Source: Amaricoccus macauensis_A
GTDB lineage: Bacteria > Pseudomonadota > Alphaproteobacteria > Rhodobacterales > Rhodobacteraceae
Direction: 5' to 3'
Assembly: GCF_049800915.1 (NCBI RefSeq)
Contig: NZ_JBNAFY010000001.1
Coordinates: 867,991 to 931,990, forward strand
DNA length: 64,000 bases
Below, piece after piece: positions 44,758 to 52,853 of the stretch. The notes below the pieces were generated by a model, which worked only from the letters and a program-made list of their open reading frames with translations, did no database searches and had not been told where the DNA came from. The position numbers and the translations under genes were made by a program. Positions within the stretch are counted from its first letter, which is position 1. The number at the start of each line of letters is the position of its first letter.

Positions 44758-45408
44758 ATGGCCTTTCGCGACCGCCCCCTCGACGCGACAATTCCTGCGC
44801 ATGAACGCGTTTACCGCACCCTGCGTTCGCGGGTGATGCACGGTGCATTGGAACCCGGTGCCGCCCTCACGTTGCGCGGAATAGCCTCGGAGTTCGACGT
44901 GAGCATGACACCGGCTCGGGAAGCCGTGCGCAGACTGGTCGCGGAGGGTGCCTTGAAGATGTCATCTTCCGGACGTGTCTCGACACCGGAGTTGACCAAT
45001 GAGCGGATCGAGGAACTCGCCGCATTGCGAGCGCTGCTCGAGCCGGAACTCGCGTCTCGCGCTCTGCCAAGAGCCCATTTTGCGTTGATCGAACGCATGC
45101 AGGCGATCAACACTCTTATCGAGGAAACCATCGTGAAGCATGACGCGGTCGGCTACGTGCGGACGAACCTCGAGTTTCACCGCACATTGTATCTGAGGGC
45201 GCAGGCGCCTGCCATGCTCGCGCTGATCGAGACGGTCTGGTTGCAATCCGGGCCGACCATGCGGGCGCTCTATGAGCGGCTGCAGCGGCGCACGGCTACG
45301 GAGAACCACAAGAAGATCATTGCGGCGCTCCGCGCCGGTGACGATCCAGGATTGCGGCTCGCAATACGCATCGATGCTACGCAGGGCCTCAGGATGCTCG
45401 TGAGCTGA
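44758..45408 (+). CDS. GntR-family transcriptional regulator (FadR/FCD subfamily)
   Basis: Regulator of 216 residues. The N-terminal winged helix-turn-helix (LRGIASEFDVSMTPAREAVRRLVAEG) is followed by an all-helical FCD effector domain. Metal-ligand positions are visible at NLEFHRTLY and ENHKKI. The usual third His near the C-terminus is occupied by Asp in AIRIDATQGL. Members respond to small organic acids. The ligand and target are unknown, and it shares a strand with the YgjP-like gene 31 bp upstream. Confidence 0.9.
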   Translation: MAFRDRPLDATIPAHERVYRTLRSRVMHGALEPGAALTLRGIASEFDVSMTPAREAVRRLVAEGALKMSSSGRVSTPELTNERIEELAALRALLEPELASRALPRAHFALIERMQAINTLIEETIVKHDAVGYVRTNLEFHRTLYLRAQAPAMLALIETVWLQSGPTMRALYERLQRRTATENHKKIIAALRAGDDPGLRLAIRIDATQGLRMLVS

Positions 45409-45416
45409 GCCCCGCC

Positions 45417-45671
45417 TTACCCGTTCGCGAGTATCGATTTCACCCGCCTGACCTTGTCACTTCTCGAATATTGACGGTTCGTCACAGCCATCTGAATACC
45501 GGCAAGCTGGTTTGTGGTCAATGTCGTAGCGTCGACGTCATCGAAACCGTAGCGGTTGAGCTGGTGCTGGACATTTCTTTCGAGTTGGCTCGGCGCTTCC
45601 TGTGCATTGGAGGCTACGGGAGCGGCTGCAAGCAGCCCGATGAGCGCTAGGAGACCAATACGTTTCATCAC
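45417..45671 (-). CDS. Small secreted protein
   Basis: An 84-residue protein with a clean signal peptide (MKRIGLLALIGLLAAAPVASNA) and a mature part of about 60 residues. The mature part contains LERNVQHQLNRYGFDDVDATTLT, a helical segment that resembles short roseobacter periplasmic proteins of unknown function. It has no cysteines. It is convergent with the GntR gene (8-bp gap). Either of the two initial Met codons may be the start. Confidence 0.75.
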   Translation of the reverse strand: MMKRIGLLALIGLLAAAPVASNAQEAPSQLERNVQHQLNRYGFDDVDATTLTTNQLAGIQMAVTNRQYSRSDKVRRVKSILANG

Positions 45672-45804
45672 TTCAACCTTTTTCTACTGAATAATGTGCG
45701 GAAGAGGTCTTTCCGGGAGTGTGCCAGAGCAGTTTCCTGCGCGGCAAAGCACAAAACCTTGACTGACAGGACCATGTTTTCCGGGAACGGGGTAGCGTGC
45801 AACG

Positions 45805-45825
45805 CGACCGGTGATCAACCGGTCG
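45805..45825 (-). terminator. Hairpin immediately after glmM
   Basis: CGACCGGT and ACCGGTCG form a perfect 8-base stem with a 5-base loop, ending 2 bp before the glmM stop codon in plus coordinates, so directly downstream on the minus strand. There is no T-run, so it may stabilise the mRNA 3' end or mark a rho-assisted stop rather than act as a full intrinsic terminator. Confidence 0.5.
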
Positions 45826-45827
45826 GT

Positions 45828-47168
45828 TCAGGCAAACCGAGCCACTTCGGCCTCGATTTCCCCAATCACGGACTTCAGCAATGCAGGATCCTCACACTCA
45901 CCCATGATCCGCACGAGAGGTTCGGTACCCGACTTCCTGATCACGAGCCGCCCGCACCCATTCAGGCGTTCTTCTCCTTCCCTGATCGCGGCTTGCACGC
46001 TGTCGGCATCCAATGGAGCGGCACCCTTCGTATAGCGCACATTCGCGAGCATCTGCGGGAATGCGGTAAAAACGCGCGAAAGTTCGCTAGCCGTCTTTCC
46101 GGTCTCCACCATTGCAGCGAGGAACTGGAGCGCAGCAATCAATCCGTCGCCAGTTGTGACATGGTCGGTCATGACAATATGTCCCGACTGTTCGCCACCG
46201 AGGTTGTAGCCGCCCTCTCGCATGGCTTCGACCACATACCTGTCCCCAACAGCGGTGCGCAGCAGCTTCAAGCCCTGCCCCTCCAGAAACCGCTCGAGCC
46301 CCAGATTGGACATAACGGTCGCGACCAGTGTTCCGCTGGCCAGCTTGCCTGCTTCAGCCCAGCGACTTGCAATGAGAGCCATGAACTGGTCACCATCCGC
46401 AAGATCACCCTGGGAATCGATGATCAGAACACGATCGGCATCACCGTCCAGGCAGATGCCGACGTCCGCCCCGTGTTCGAGCACCGCACGCCTCGCCGCC
46501 TGAGGCTTCGTGGAACCACAGTCGGCGTTGATGTTATAGCCATTTGGCGACACTCCGATGGGGATAACCTCCGCACCGAGTTCCCAGAGCACCTCGGGCG
46601 CGGTGCGGTATGCGGCGCCATTTGCGCAATCCACCACGATCTTCAAGCCGGTCAAGCGCATCCCACGGGGGATCGTGGTTTTGGCATACTCCATATAGCG
46701 TCCACGTCCGTCATCGATGCGCGTCGCCTTGCCGATATCGGGTGAGTCCGCGAGCTCGGGTTCTGCCCGCATCGCGGCCTCTATGGCTTCCTCCACGGCA
46801 TCGGAGAGCTTGAACCCATCCGGACCGAAGAACTTGATACCATTGTCCTCGTAAGGGTTGTGAGACGCGGAGATCATCACGCCAAGGTCGGCACGCATGG
46901 AACGCGCCAGAAGCCCGATTGCTGGCGTTGGCACGGGGCCCACCAGGAACACGTCCATGCCAACGGATGTGAAACCCGCGGTCATGGCGTTCTCGAGCAT
47001 GTATCCCGAGCGCCGAGTATCCTTGCCGATCAGCACGCGATGGCTGTGGTCTCCGGTCCGAAAGTGTCGCCCAGCGGCCTGACCCAATTTCAGCGCCATA
47101 TCTGCGGTCATCGGATGCGTATTGGCCTGACCCCGGATGCCGTCAGTGCCAAAAAACTGCCTTGCCAT
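45828..47168 (-). CDS. glmM: Phosphoglucosamine mutase GlmM
   Basis: Makes glucosamine-1-phosphate from glucosamine-6-phosphate for UDP-GlcNAc and peptidoglycan synthesis. From the ATG at 47168 the protein is 446 residues, the family norm, and begins MARQFFGTDGIRGQAN. The phosphoserine loop is MISASHNPYEDNG with S102, the metal loop is CLDGDADRVL, and the sugar loop is GGEQSGHI. A much longer open frame upstream has no family similarity. It follows folP by 53 bp; the folP-glmM order is conserved in many bacteria. Confidence 0.97.
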   Translation of the reverse strand: MARQFFGTDGIRGQANTHPMTADMALKLGQAAGRHFRTGDHSHRVLIGKDTRRSGYMLENAMTAGFTSVGMDVFLVGPVPTPAIGLLARSMRADLGVMISASHNPYEDNGIKFFGPDGFKLSDAVEEAIEAAMRAEPELADSPDIGKATRIDDGRGRYMEYAKTTIPRGMRLTGLKIVVDCANGAAYRTAPEVLWELGAEVIPIGVSPNGYNINADCGSTKPQAARRAVLEHGADVGICLDGDADRVLIIDSQGDLADGDQFMALIASRWAEAGKLASGTLVATVMSNLGLERFLEGQGLKLLRTAVGDRYVVEAMREGGYNLGGEQSGHIVMTDHVTTGDGLIAALQFLAAMVETGKTASELSRVFTAFPQMLANVRYTKGAAPLDADSVQAAIREGEERLNGCGRLVIRKSGTEPLVRIMGECEDPALLKSVIGEIEAEVARFA

Positions 47169-47221
47169 TCTTGCCTCTCGCTTCCCCGGATCACGTCGCC
47201 TGCGAGCGATCCGAACATGCC

Positions 47222-48235
47222 CTAGTCGAACCCGTTCAAGGCCTCCCAGAGCGAGACGGCCTGGCGGGTCTCTTTTACGTCGTGAATACGTATCATCTGC
47301 ACACCCTGCCGCAAAGCCTCGAGCGCGACTGCGATGGATCCCGGCGCACGAGCAGATGCGTCCGGCTCGTTCCCGATAGCTCCGATGAACCGCTTGCGCG
47401 AAACCCCGACCAGCAGAGGAGCACCCAGCCCATGGAATATGGAAAGGTTGCGCAGCAGCGCCAGATTGTGAGCGAGCGTCTTGCCAAAACCTATTCCGGG
47501 GTCGACGAGGATTCGAGTGCGCGGTATGCCTCGAGCTTCGCAGCGAGCAAGTAGCGCCTCGAACCATTCGTATATTTCGAGCACCACGTCCTCGTACTGA
47601 GGCGCATCTTGCATCGTCCCCGGTTCACCCTGGGCGTGCATCAGGCAAAGAGGCACGTTGGTGTCCCGAGCGAGGTCGGCCATGTGCTGGTCGTATCCAA
47701 AAGCCGAGACATCGTTGAGCAGATCAGCCCCTGCCTCAATTGCTGCCGCAGCCACTGCAGCCTTGCGCGTATCGACAGAGATCGGCTGGTGGACCCCAAC
47801 TTTCTTGAGGGCGGTGATGACGGGAACCACACGCCTTGCCTCTTCATCGGCCGGAACGGTTTCCGCGCCCGGGCGTGTCGACTCACCGCCGAAATCAATC
47901 ATGTCTGCACCGGCCGCCGCCATCCGCCTCGCTTCCTTCAGGGCATTCTCATGCGAGAAATGCTGGCCGCCATCGGAAAAACTGTCTGGCGTCACATTCA
48001 GAATGCCCATCAACCGGGGGCGCGACCACTCCAATCCGCAGATCGGCGGACGCGGTGCGACCAACCTTTCCAGGTTCAGGTCCGGAAGATCGCTCGCGGA
48101 ACAGATTTCGGGGGTCTGATCCGCTTGGTGAAGCACGCCCCGGTCAAACCACAGAGGTCCACCACACAGGCGATACGCGCCCTTCGGCGCGACTGCGCCA
48201 CTTTGCAGAAGCGGGCGAAACCTCGGGCTGCTCAT
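47222..48235 (-). CDS. folP: Dihydropteroate synthase
   Basis: Condenses p-aminobenzoate with the pterin diphosphate in folate synthesis. The 337-residue TIM barrel has the signatures MGILNVTPDSFSDGG (near residue 75), DFGGESTRPGA and VGVSRKRFIG. An N-terminal extension of about 70 residues precedes the barrel, longer than in E. coli (282 residues) but common in alphaproteobacteria. Its start overlaps the gph stop by 4 bp, and glmM follows. Confidence 0.97.
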   Translation of the reverse strand: MSSPRFRPLLQSGAVAPKGAYRLCGGPLWFDRGVLHQADQTPEICSASDLPDLNLERLVAPRPPICGLEWSRPRLMGILNVTPDSFSDGGQHFSHENALKEARRMAAAGADMIDFGGESTRPGAETVPADEEARRVVPVITALKKVGVHQPISVDTRKAAVAAAAIEAGADLLNDVSAFGYDQHMADLARDTNVPLCLMHAQGEPGTMQDAPQYEDVVLEIYEWFEALLARCEARGIPRTRILVDPGIGFGKTLAHNLALLRNLSIFHGLGAPLLVGVSRKRFIGAIGNEPDASARAPGSIAVALEALRQGVQMIRIHDVKETRQAVSLWEALNGFD

Positions 48236-48900
48236 GAGAATTCCTGCTGTTCCAGCAAACCTTGAACGAGTGCCGGCAATTCGTCATATCGGTCGAAGAT
48301 CGCATCAGCCGGCAAACTCTCATGCGGCACATGGCAATAGCCGTTTCGATGCAGGAGAAAGGGAACCCCGGCGGCATGGGCCGTCGCGGCGTCAACCTCG
48401 CTGTCGCCAACAAAGATGACCTTTCCTTCCGGAAGCTGCTCTGCTGCGTGCCACAGCATTGCGGGGTCAGGCTTTATCACATCAAGGCTGTCGCCGCTCG
48501 TGAGCCCGGCAATCGGGGGCATCAGCTCGAGTTCTTTCAGGATGGTAACGGAAGGCGAATTTGGCTTTTGGGTGCAAACCGCGAGCCCATGCCCGTCCTG
48601 TGACAAACAGCTCAAGGCTTCAGTCACACCGGGGTATGCTCTGGTCCCCGTTACCGGATCGGAAAAATAGATTTGCTTGAAGCGGAAGATCGAATGATCG
48701 AGACCGAAAGCCGGAATGCCGCCGGACGCACACAACACGCGTTCCACCAACTTGGCCATTCCGTTGCCAACGAACCCGACAATCGTGGAATGCGTCAGCG
48801 GCGGGCGGTCGAACTCACGGAGCAGCGCGTTTGCCGCCTCTGCGAGCGATGACGCCGAGTCGACGAGCGTCCCGTCGAGATCGAAAATGACCCGTGCCAT
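48232..48900 (-). CDS. gph: HAD-superfamily phosphoglycolate phosphatase-like
   Basis: HAD-IA phosphatase of 222 residues. Catalytic motif I DLDGTLVD is at residues 6-13, motif II is TQKP, the motif III lysine is in DVIKPDP, and motif IV is FVGDSEVD. The family removes phosphate from 2-phosphoglycolate, though related substrates are possible. The start at 48900 follows GAGGGAACC and fits the usual N-terminus; an in-frame upstream start at 48969 adds 23 unrelated residues. It overlaps folP by 4 bp. Confidence 0.9.
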   Translation of the reverse strand: MARVIFDLDGTLVDSASSLAEAANALLREFDRPPLTHSTIVGFVGNGMAKLVERVLCASGGIPAFGLDHSIFRFKQIYFSDPVTGTRAYPGVTEALSCLSQDGHGLAVCTQKPNSPSVTILKELELMPPIAGLTSGDSLDVIKPDPAMLWHAAEQLPEGKVIFVGDSEVDAATAHAAGVPFLLHRNGYCHVPHESLPADAIFDRYDELPALVQGLLEQQEFS

Positions 48901-49184
48901 TTGAAGGTTCCCTCGGAAATTGTGTGATGACGCCGGCAGCGGCAGGAAGTCTTCCATTCCATGGAACAATTCGTTGACGCGACCCGTTCCGGCGGACTTT
49001 CCCCGAATCTAACCAATCGCCTCATTGCTGCGCGAGTCCCTGTCCTTGCCCCCGGTTCTGCACTCGGACGACTGTCTATAAGGCGCCTTCGGGCATGACG
49101 TTCGAAACCGGAATTGAACTCGAAGAGGTCTGTCGTGCTTTCAAATTTTGGCCTGCTGCCATCTGCACCGAAAGCACATCTGCC
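48901..49184. other. 284-bp spacer between gph and folB
   Basis: I see no coding region. It should carry the gph-folP-glmM promoter on the minus strand. Near its right end is a nested inverted repeat (49135-49177) just downstream of the folB stop. Confidence 0.55.
49135..49177. repeat. Nested inverted repeat 3' of folB
   Basis: Outer perfect arms GTGCTTTC (49135-49142) and GAAAGCAC (49170-49177) enclose an inner TGGC/GCCA pair around CTGCT. It lies a few bases after the folB stop (minus strand) and could form a long 3'-end stem-loop. No T-run follows. Confidence 0.5.
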
Positions 49185-50114
49185 TCAGATCGCATTTATC
49201 GCGTCGGGATCAGACCAACCCACAAATGTCGCCTCGACATCCAACTCTTGCGTCTCGCCAACGACAACCAGGCGTCCTTCGATGACTGCGCTCAACCAAC
49301 CTGCAAGCTCGGCCGGAGAAGCTGCGTCCGGCACGTCCCGAGTGCGGCCCGCTTCGGCCATGCGCGCGGGTGCCCAAATCGGAAAAACGCCGGCGTCGAG
49401 CGACCATTCCATCTCGGTTCGCGAAGACACGACCTCGAAACGGTCATCCATGTCGGCGAGTTCGAGACCTGCCATTTCCACCAACAGATAGCCGCGACGC
49501 CGTGCATTCGGCGTATTCGGTGCGCCGATTTCCACCCCCGGCCCGACACAGACGATAGCAGGCCGCCCACGCTCGGCTATGGCCGAAAGCCACGACCCGG
49601 CAAGCTTTAGAGCAGCGCAATCCAGATAGATGACATCAACCAGCTCTCTGGTCCGCGTCTTGACCGGCGCCTCCGGCAGCAGTCGCGGAAGGTCCGGTCC
49701 TACACGGCTACGGACAATCTCGACGCCCAGGGCCCCCGGAATCCGGTCCAGCTTCTCGACCCGGATGAACGAGCGGGACACTCGACGATCCTCCAGACAT
49801 GCTTGGGCCAGACGTTCTGCCAATGTCTCGAGCAGGTCGACCCGCTCCTCAGATAGCAGCCGGTCAATCGCTTTCACGATCATGTCGTAGGAAACAACCT
49901 GATCCACGTCATCCTCACGCGCGGCGGCGTGGTGAGCCACCTCAAGGACCACGTTGAACCGGATGCGCTGGGTGACACCACGCTCGGCGGCAAACGCACC
50001 AATCTCGGCCTCACGCACATAATCCCTTACGGATATTCGATCCACAGGACCAGCACTCTCCGCCCCGATGGCACGCAGATGGAGCGGCCCGAAGGCTGTC
50101 TCGGTTTCGTCCAT
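49185..50114 (-). CDS. folB: Dihydroneopterin aldolase with extra C-terminal domain
   Basis: Folate pathway aldolase that releases glycolaldehyde from dihydroneopterin. From the ATG at 50114 (309 residues), the first half is the FolB fold: DRISVRDYVREAEIGAF, VVSYDMIVKAIDRLLSEERVDLLETLAERLA, and the VEKLDRIPGALGVEI end. The second half, about 150 residues, has an alpha/beta look (ELVDVIYLDCAALKLAGSWL, AIVCVGPGVEIG) and is not part of classical FolB (about 120 residues). Its function is unknown. It belongs with folP just downstream in the pathway. Confidence 0.9.
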   Translation of the reverse strand: MDETETAFGPLHLRAIGAESAGPVDRISVRDYVREAEIGAFAAERGVTQRIRFNVVLEVAHHAAAREDDVDQVVSYDMIVKAIDRLLSEERVDLLETLAERLAQACLEDRRVSRSFIRVEKLDRIPGALGVEIVRSRVGPDLPRLLPEAPVKTRTRELVDVIYLDCAALKLAGSWLSAIAERGRPAIVCVGPGVEIGAPNTPNARRRGYLLVEMAGLELADMDDRFEVVSSRTEMEWSLDAGVFPIWAPARMAEAGRTRDVPDAASPAELAGWLSAVIEGRLVVVGETQELDVEATFVGWSDPDAINAI

Positions 50115-50299
50115 TAAATGTCCCGCCTCGCTTGCGATTTCGCAGATAGGCACCAGAATGGCTGAAGACGTCAACCCAATGTCAACCTTGGGAGCTAGTC
50201 TCGGCAGCAAATTAACGCATGAACAAGGCTAAGGCGCGAAAATAAGCCCCGCGAGAGGGCGGCCCGCGCTGGAAAAGGCCGAAATCGATTGGGGACAGT

Positions 50300-50929
50300 A
50301 TGGTATACAGGTTTCTTCGTGCCACGGGGATCGCGGTGGCATTCGTTTCCGTGTTATCTGGCGGATGGGTGGAAGCACAAACAATACCGCGCCACCTCCA
50401 CCAGAAGATTTCTACATCCAAGCCGAATCCGCAGCTCTTCAACGAGGCAGTGCTGCTTTTCTCGAATGCAGCCCGCCGAAAGCATGGACGCTCACCACTC
50501 ACGCTGGACCCTGCACTCGCATTGGCTGCGAACGACCACGCGAGAAATATGGCCCGGCTCAAGACCCATTCCCATGACCTGCCGGTTCGCGGCCAGCGCG
50601 ACCTGAGCCAGCGGATCAAGCGGCGTTCGGTCTCCTTCCGCCTCGCGGCGGAGAATATCGCAATGGACAAGGTCTACCGGCTTCTCGGTCGGCCGATCGC
50701 GGCCAACTACTCGGGCTGCAATTTCCGCTACGGCGATACGAAAGAGGCTGTGCCGGCGCACACATACGCGAGCCTTGCACAGCAAGTCGTAAGTCGTTGG
50801 GTGGCGTCCCCAGGTCACAAGAAGAACCTGCTGAACAAGAAATACCAGCGCCTCGGCGCCGGTATCGGCGTTGACCCGAACGGGCCAGCTTGCGGCGACT
50901 TCTACCTCGTTCAGAACTTCGCTGACTAG
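50300..50929 (+). CDS. Secreted CAP/SCP-domain protein
   Basis: CAP-superfamily protein, 209 residues. It has a signal peptide (ATGIAVAFVSVLSGGWVEA) and a CAP core with DPALALAANDHARNMA, the HSHDLP segment, FRLAAENIA, VSRWVASPGHKKNLLN and YLVQNFAD. Bacterial CAP proteins are extracellular or periplasmic and of mostly unknown activity; the His/Glu positions expected at the CAP cavity are visible. It is divergent from folB across 185 bp. Confidence 0.9.
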   Translation: MVYRFLRATGIAVAFVSVLSGGWVEAQTIPRHLHQKISTSKPNPQLFNEAVLLFSNAARRKHGRSPLTLDPALALAANDHARNMARLKTHSHDLPVRGQRDLSQRIKRRSVSFRLAAENIAMDKVYRLLGRPIAANYSGCNFRYGDTKEAVPAHTYASLAQQVVSRWVASPGHKKNLLNKKYQRLGAGIGVDPNGPACGDFYLVQNFAD

Positions 50930-50953
50930 GTCGTGTAAACCGTCACGATCTCG

Positions 50954-51766
50954 CTAGCGGGAGGCTGTCCGGGTCTGCGGGACAAAGAAGATATGCTTTC
51001 CGATCTCAGCCGTGCGCGTCATGCTGCGCGCCCAACGCGGCCGAACGTAGGTCGCGTGAAAGTGCAGAGCGCCTGAGGTAATCGTGCGCGGCCAATCACC
51101 CAGCATAAGCGTCGCAAGCTTCTCGGCGCGATCGCGGGCAACAGGACTCGTCATGGTCTCTGGGCGGCCATCACAGGCATAGGAAAACTGACAGTCCCGA
51201 CGGCCTTTCTTGACGCCCTGGTTGGTCACCGCACAAATGGTGTTCGGATAGCGGGCAGAATCCACCCTGTTCAGTATCACTTCAGCAACGGCAACCTGCC
51301 CAAGCAGAGGCTCGCCGCGTGATTCAAAATAGATACCTTCCACAAGGCACTGCCATTGGGCATCGCCGCTGGCTGGGGGAAGAGCATCGAGCGCGGAGAC
51401 TGTAAGCGTGGAGGACAACGTCACGTCGGAGCGGGAAACGCTTCGACTTGCGCGCGTCACGGTCGTGCGCGATTTCGTGCCGGTCGGACGGGCGAGCGGC
51501 CGCGTGCTGTCGCTTGCCGATTGCACTTCGCCAGTACGCGAGCTAGAGGCATCAAGGTCCCGGAAGAGTGAAGAAAGGATACGCAGGTAAGGGAGTTCAC
51601 CGGTCACGTTCTCCGCAGCCGCTGGCTCGGGCTTCATCAGCCAGGGCAGAGTCAGAACGAGGCTTGCCAATATGGCAAACGCGATCGGCAGACGCTTTTG
51701 TCCAGCTAGATTCAATTGATTGTCCCGTCCCCATTCTGGTTCCACGAACCAGATCATCCCACGCAT
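50954..51766 (-). CDS. SleB-type cell wall hydrolase
   Basis: Predicted envelope peptidoglycan hydrolase, 270 residues. A membrane anchor or signal at about 28-45 (AFAILASLVLTLPWLM) precedes a low-complexity Ser/Thr/Arg linker (about 75-125). The SleB/Hydrolase_2 domain follows, with the catalytic Glu in CLVEGIYFESRGEP, AVAEVILNRVDSARYPNTIC, and QFSYACDG. It likely acts in cell-wall remodelling rather than spore germination. It is convergent with the CAP gene (24-bp gap). Confidence 0.92.
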   Translation of the reverse strand: MRGMIWFVEPEWGRDNQLNLAGQKRLPIAFAILASLVLTLPWLMKPEPAAAENVTGELPYLRILSSLFRDLDASSSRTGEVQSASDSTRPLARPTGTKSRTTVTRASRSVSRSDVTLSSTLTVSALDALPPASGDAQWQCLVEGIYFESRGEPLLGQVAVAEVILNRVDSARYPNTICAVTNQGVKKGRRDCQFSYACDGRPETMTSPVARDRAEKLATLMLGDWPRTITSGALHFHATYVRPRWARSMTRTAEIGKHIFFVPQTRTASR

Positions 51767-51905
51767 TGCAGTGCAGCATGACGCCGCCTGCGTGCTTCAT
51801 TTGCGTTTTTGAGAGAGTTAAGTCAAAACTTTGGGATCCAGATCGGCATTTTCTCGCTCATCTGGTGCGGCGTCAGTATTAACGCCGTTTCGAAAGTATC
51901 ATAAT

Positions 51906-52853
51906 TTACAAGTACTTTAAGCTATTTTGAATGGAGTTCCTTATTCGTGTGCTAAGGCAGGATACATCGACAAAGATGTCTCGTGTCCGTGCAAGCTCTT
52001 CCCGAATCGCTGCCAGTCCTGCCTGTCCGGCAACCTCTACAAGCCGGGCCTCGGCCCAACTTCTGGTTTGGCGATCACGCCTTCTCAGCAGTTCCCCTTC
52101 CGAAGCCTTGATACGACCGCATCGAGCAATCGCGTCCAGTGCCTGCTCCAAACCTTCTCCGGATTGAGCGGATACGATCGCGACATCGGCACTATTCTGG
52201 CTTCCCGAAGCAAGTGAAAGTGCGCCTCTGACATCGGCAGCGGCGCGGCGTGCGATGGCGCCCATATCGCCCTTTGTAACAAGAACGATGTCGGGAACTT
52301 CCATCACCCCCGCCTTCATGAATTGCAGCGCATCACCGGAACCTGGCTGTGCGCAAAATACGACAATATCGGAGCAATCTGCTATCTCGGTTTCGGATTG
52401 CCCAACTCCAACCGTTTCGACGATCACGTAGTCATAAAGAGCTCGCATCAGAACAGCGGCCGGAAACGTCGTGTCGGCAACCCCACCGAGCCGCTTGCGT
52501 GCTGCCATCGAACGGACAAAGATGCCCGGATCGTCCGGATCTGCGTCGATACGCGTTCGATCACCAAGAAGCGCGCCGCCAGAATTCCGCGAGGACGGAT
52601 CGACCGCAATCACGGCAATTGTCTGCCCGCGCCCTCTTATGCGCGCTATCAGGGCATTCGTGAGTGTCGATTTCCCCACTCCAGGTGGCCCGGTCAAACC
52701 GACCACAAGACCTTTCGGTTCACGCGCGGCCGCATCGAGTAGCATTGCTACATCAGGTTGGTGCGATTGAATTTCGAGCGCAGAAAGCGCGCGGGCAAGG
52801 CTCGCCTTTCCGCCCGCCTTGAGCGAGGCCAGGTTCGTTGCAAGCTGCTTCAT
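51906..52853 (-). CDS. meaB: MeaB-type G3E GTPase (methylmalonyl-CoA mutase chaperone)
   Basis: G3E-family GTPase that protects and loads B12-dependent acyl-CoA mutases. From ATG 52853 (315 residues) it has the P-loop GLTGPPGVGKST (residues 53-63), VDPSSRNSGGALLGDRTR, ETVGVGQSE and TKGDMG. The ATG shares a base with the PPDK-like stop (TGATG), so translation is coupled. No mutase gene is in the window. A longer upstream open frame is the antisense-like extension inside the PPDK gene and is rejected. Confidence 0.92.
   Translation of the reverse strand: MKQLATNLASLKAGGKASLARALSALEIQSHQPDVAMLLDAAAREPKGLVVGLTGPPGVGKSTLTNALIARIRGRGQTIAVIAVDPSSRNSGGALLGDRTRIDADPDDPGIFVRSMAARKRLGGVADTTFPAAVLMRALYDYVIVETVGVGQSETEIADCSDIVVFCAQPGSGDALQFMKAGVMEVPDIVLVTKGDMGAIARRAAADVRGALSLASGSQNSADVAIVSAQSGEGLEQALDAIARCGRIKASEGELLRRRDRQTRSWAEARLVEVAGQAGLAAIREELARTRDIFVDVSCLSTRIRNSIQNSLKYL

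Noticed and set aside
47169..47567. Long N-terminal extension of glmM (133 residues)
   Set aside because: GlmM homologues begin at MARQFFGTDGIRG; the extension is Arg-rich antisense to folP.
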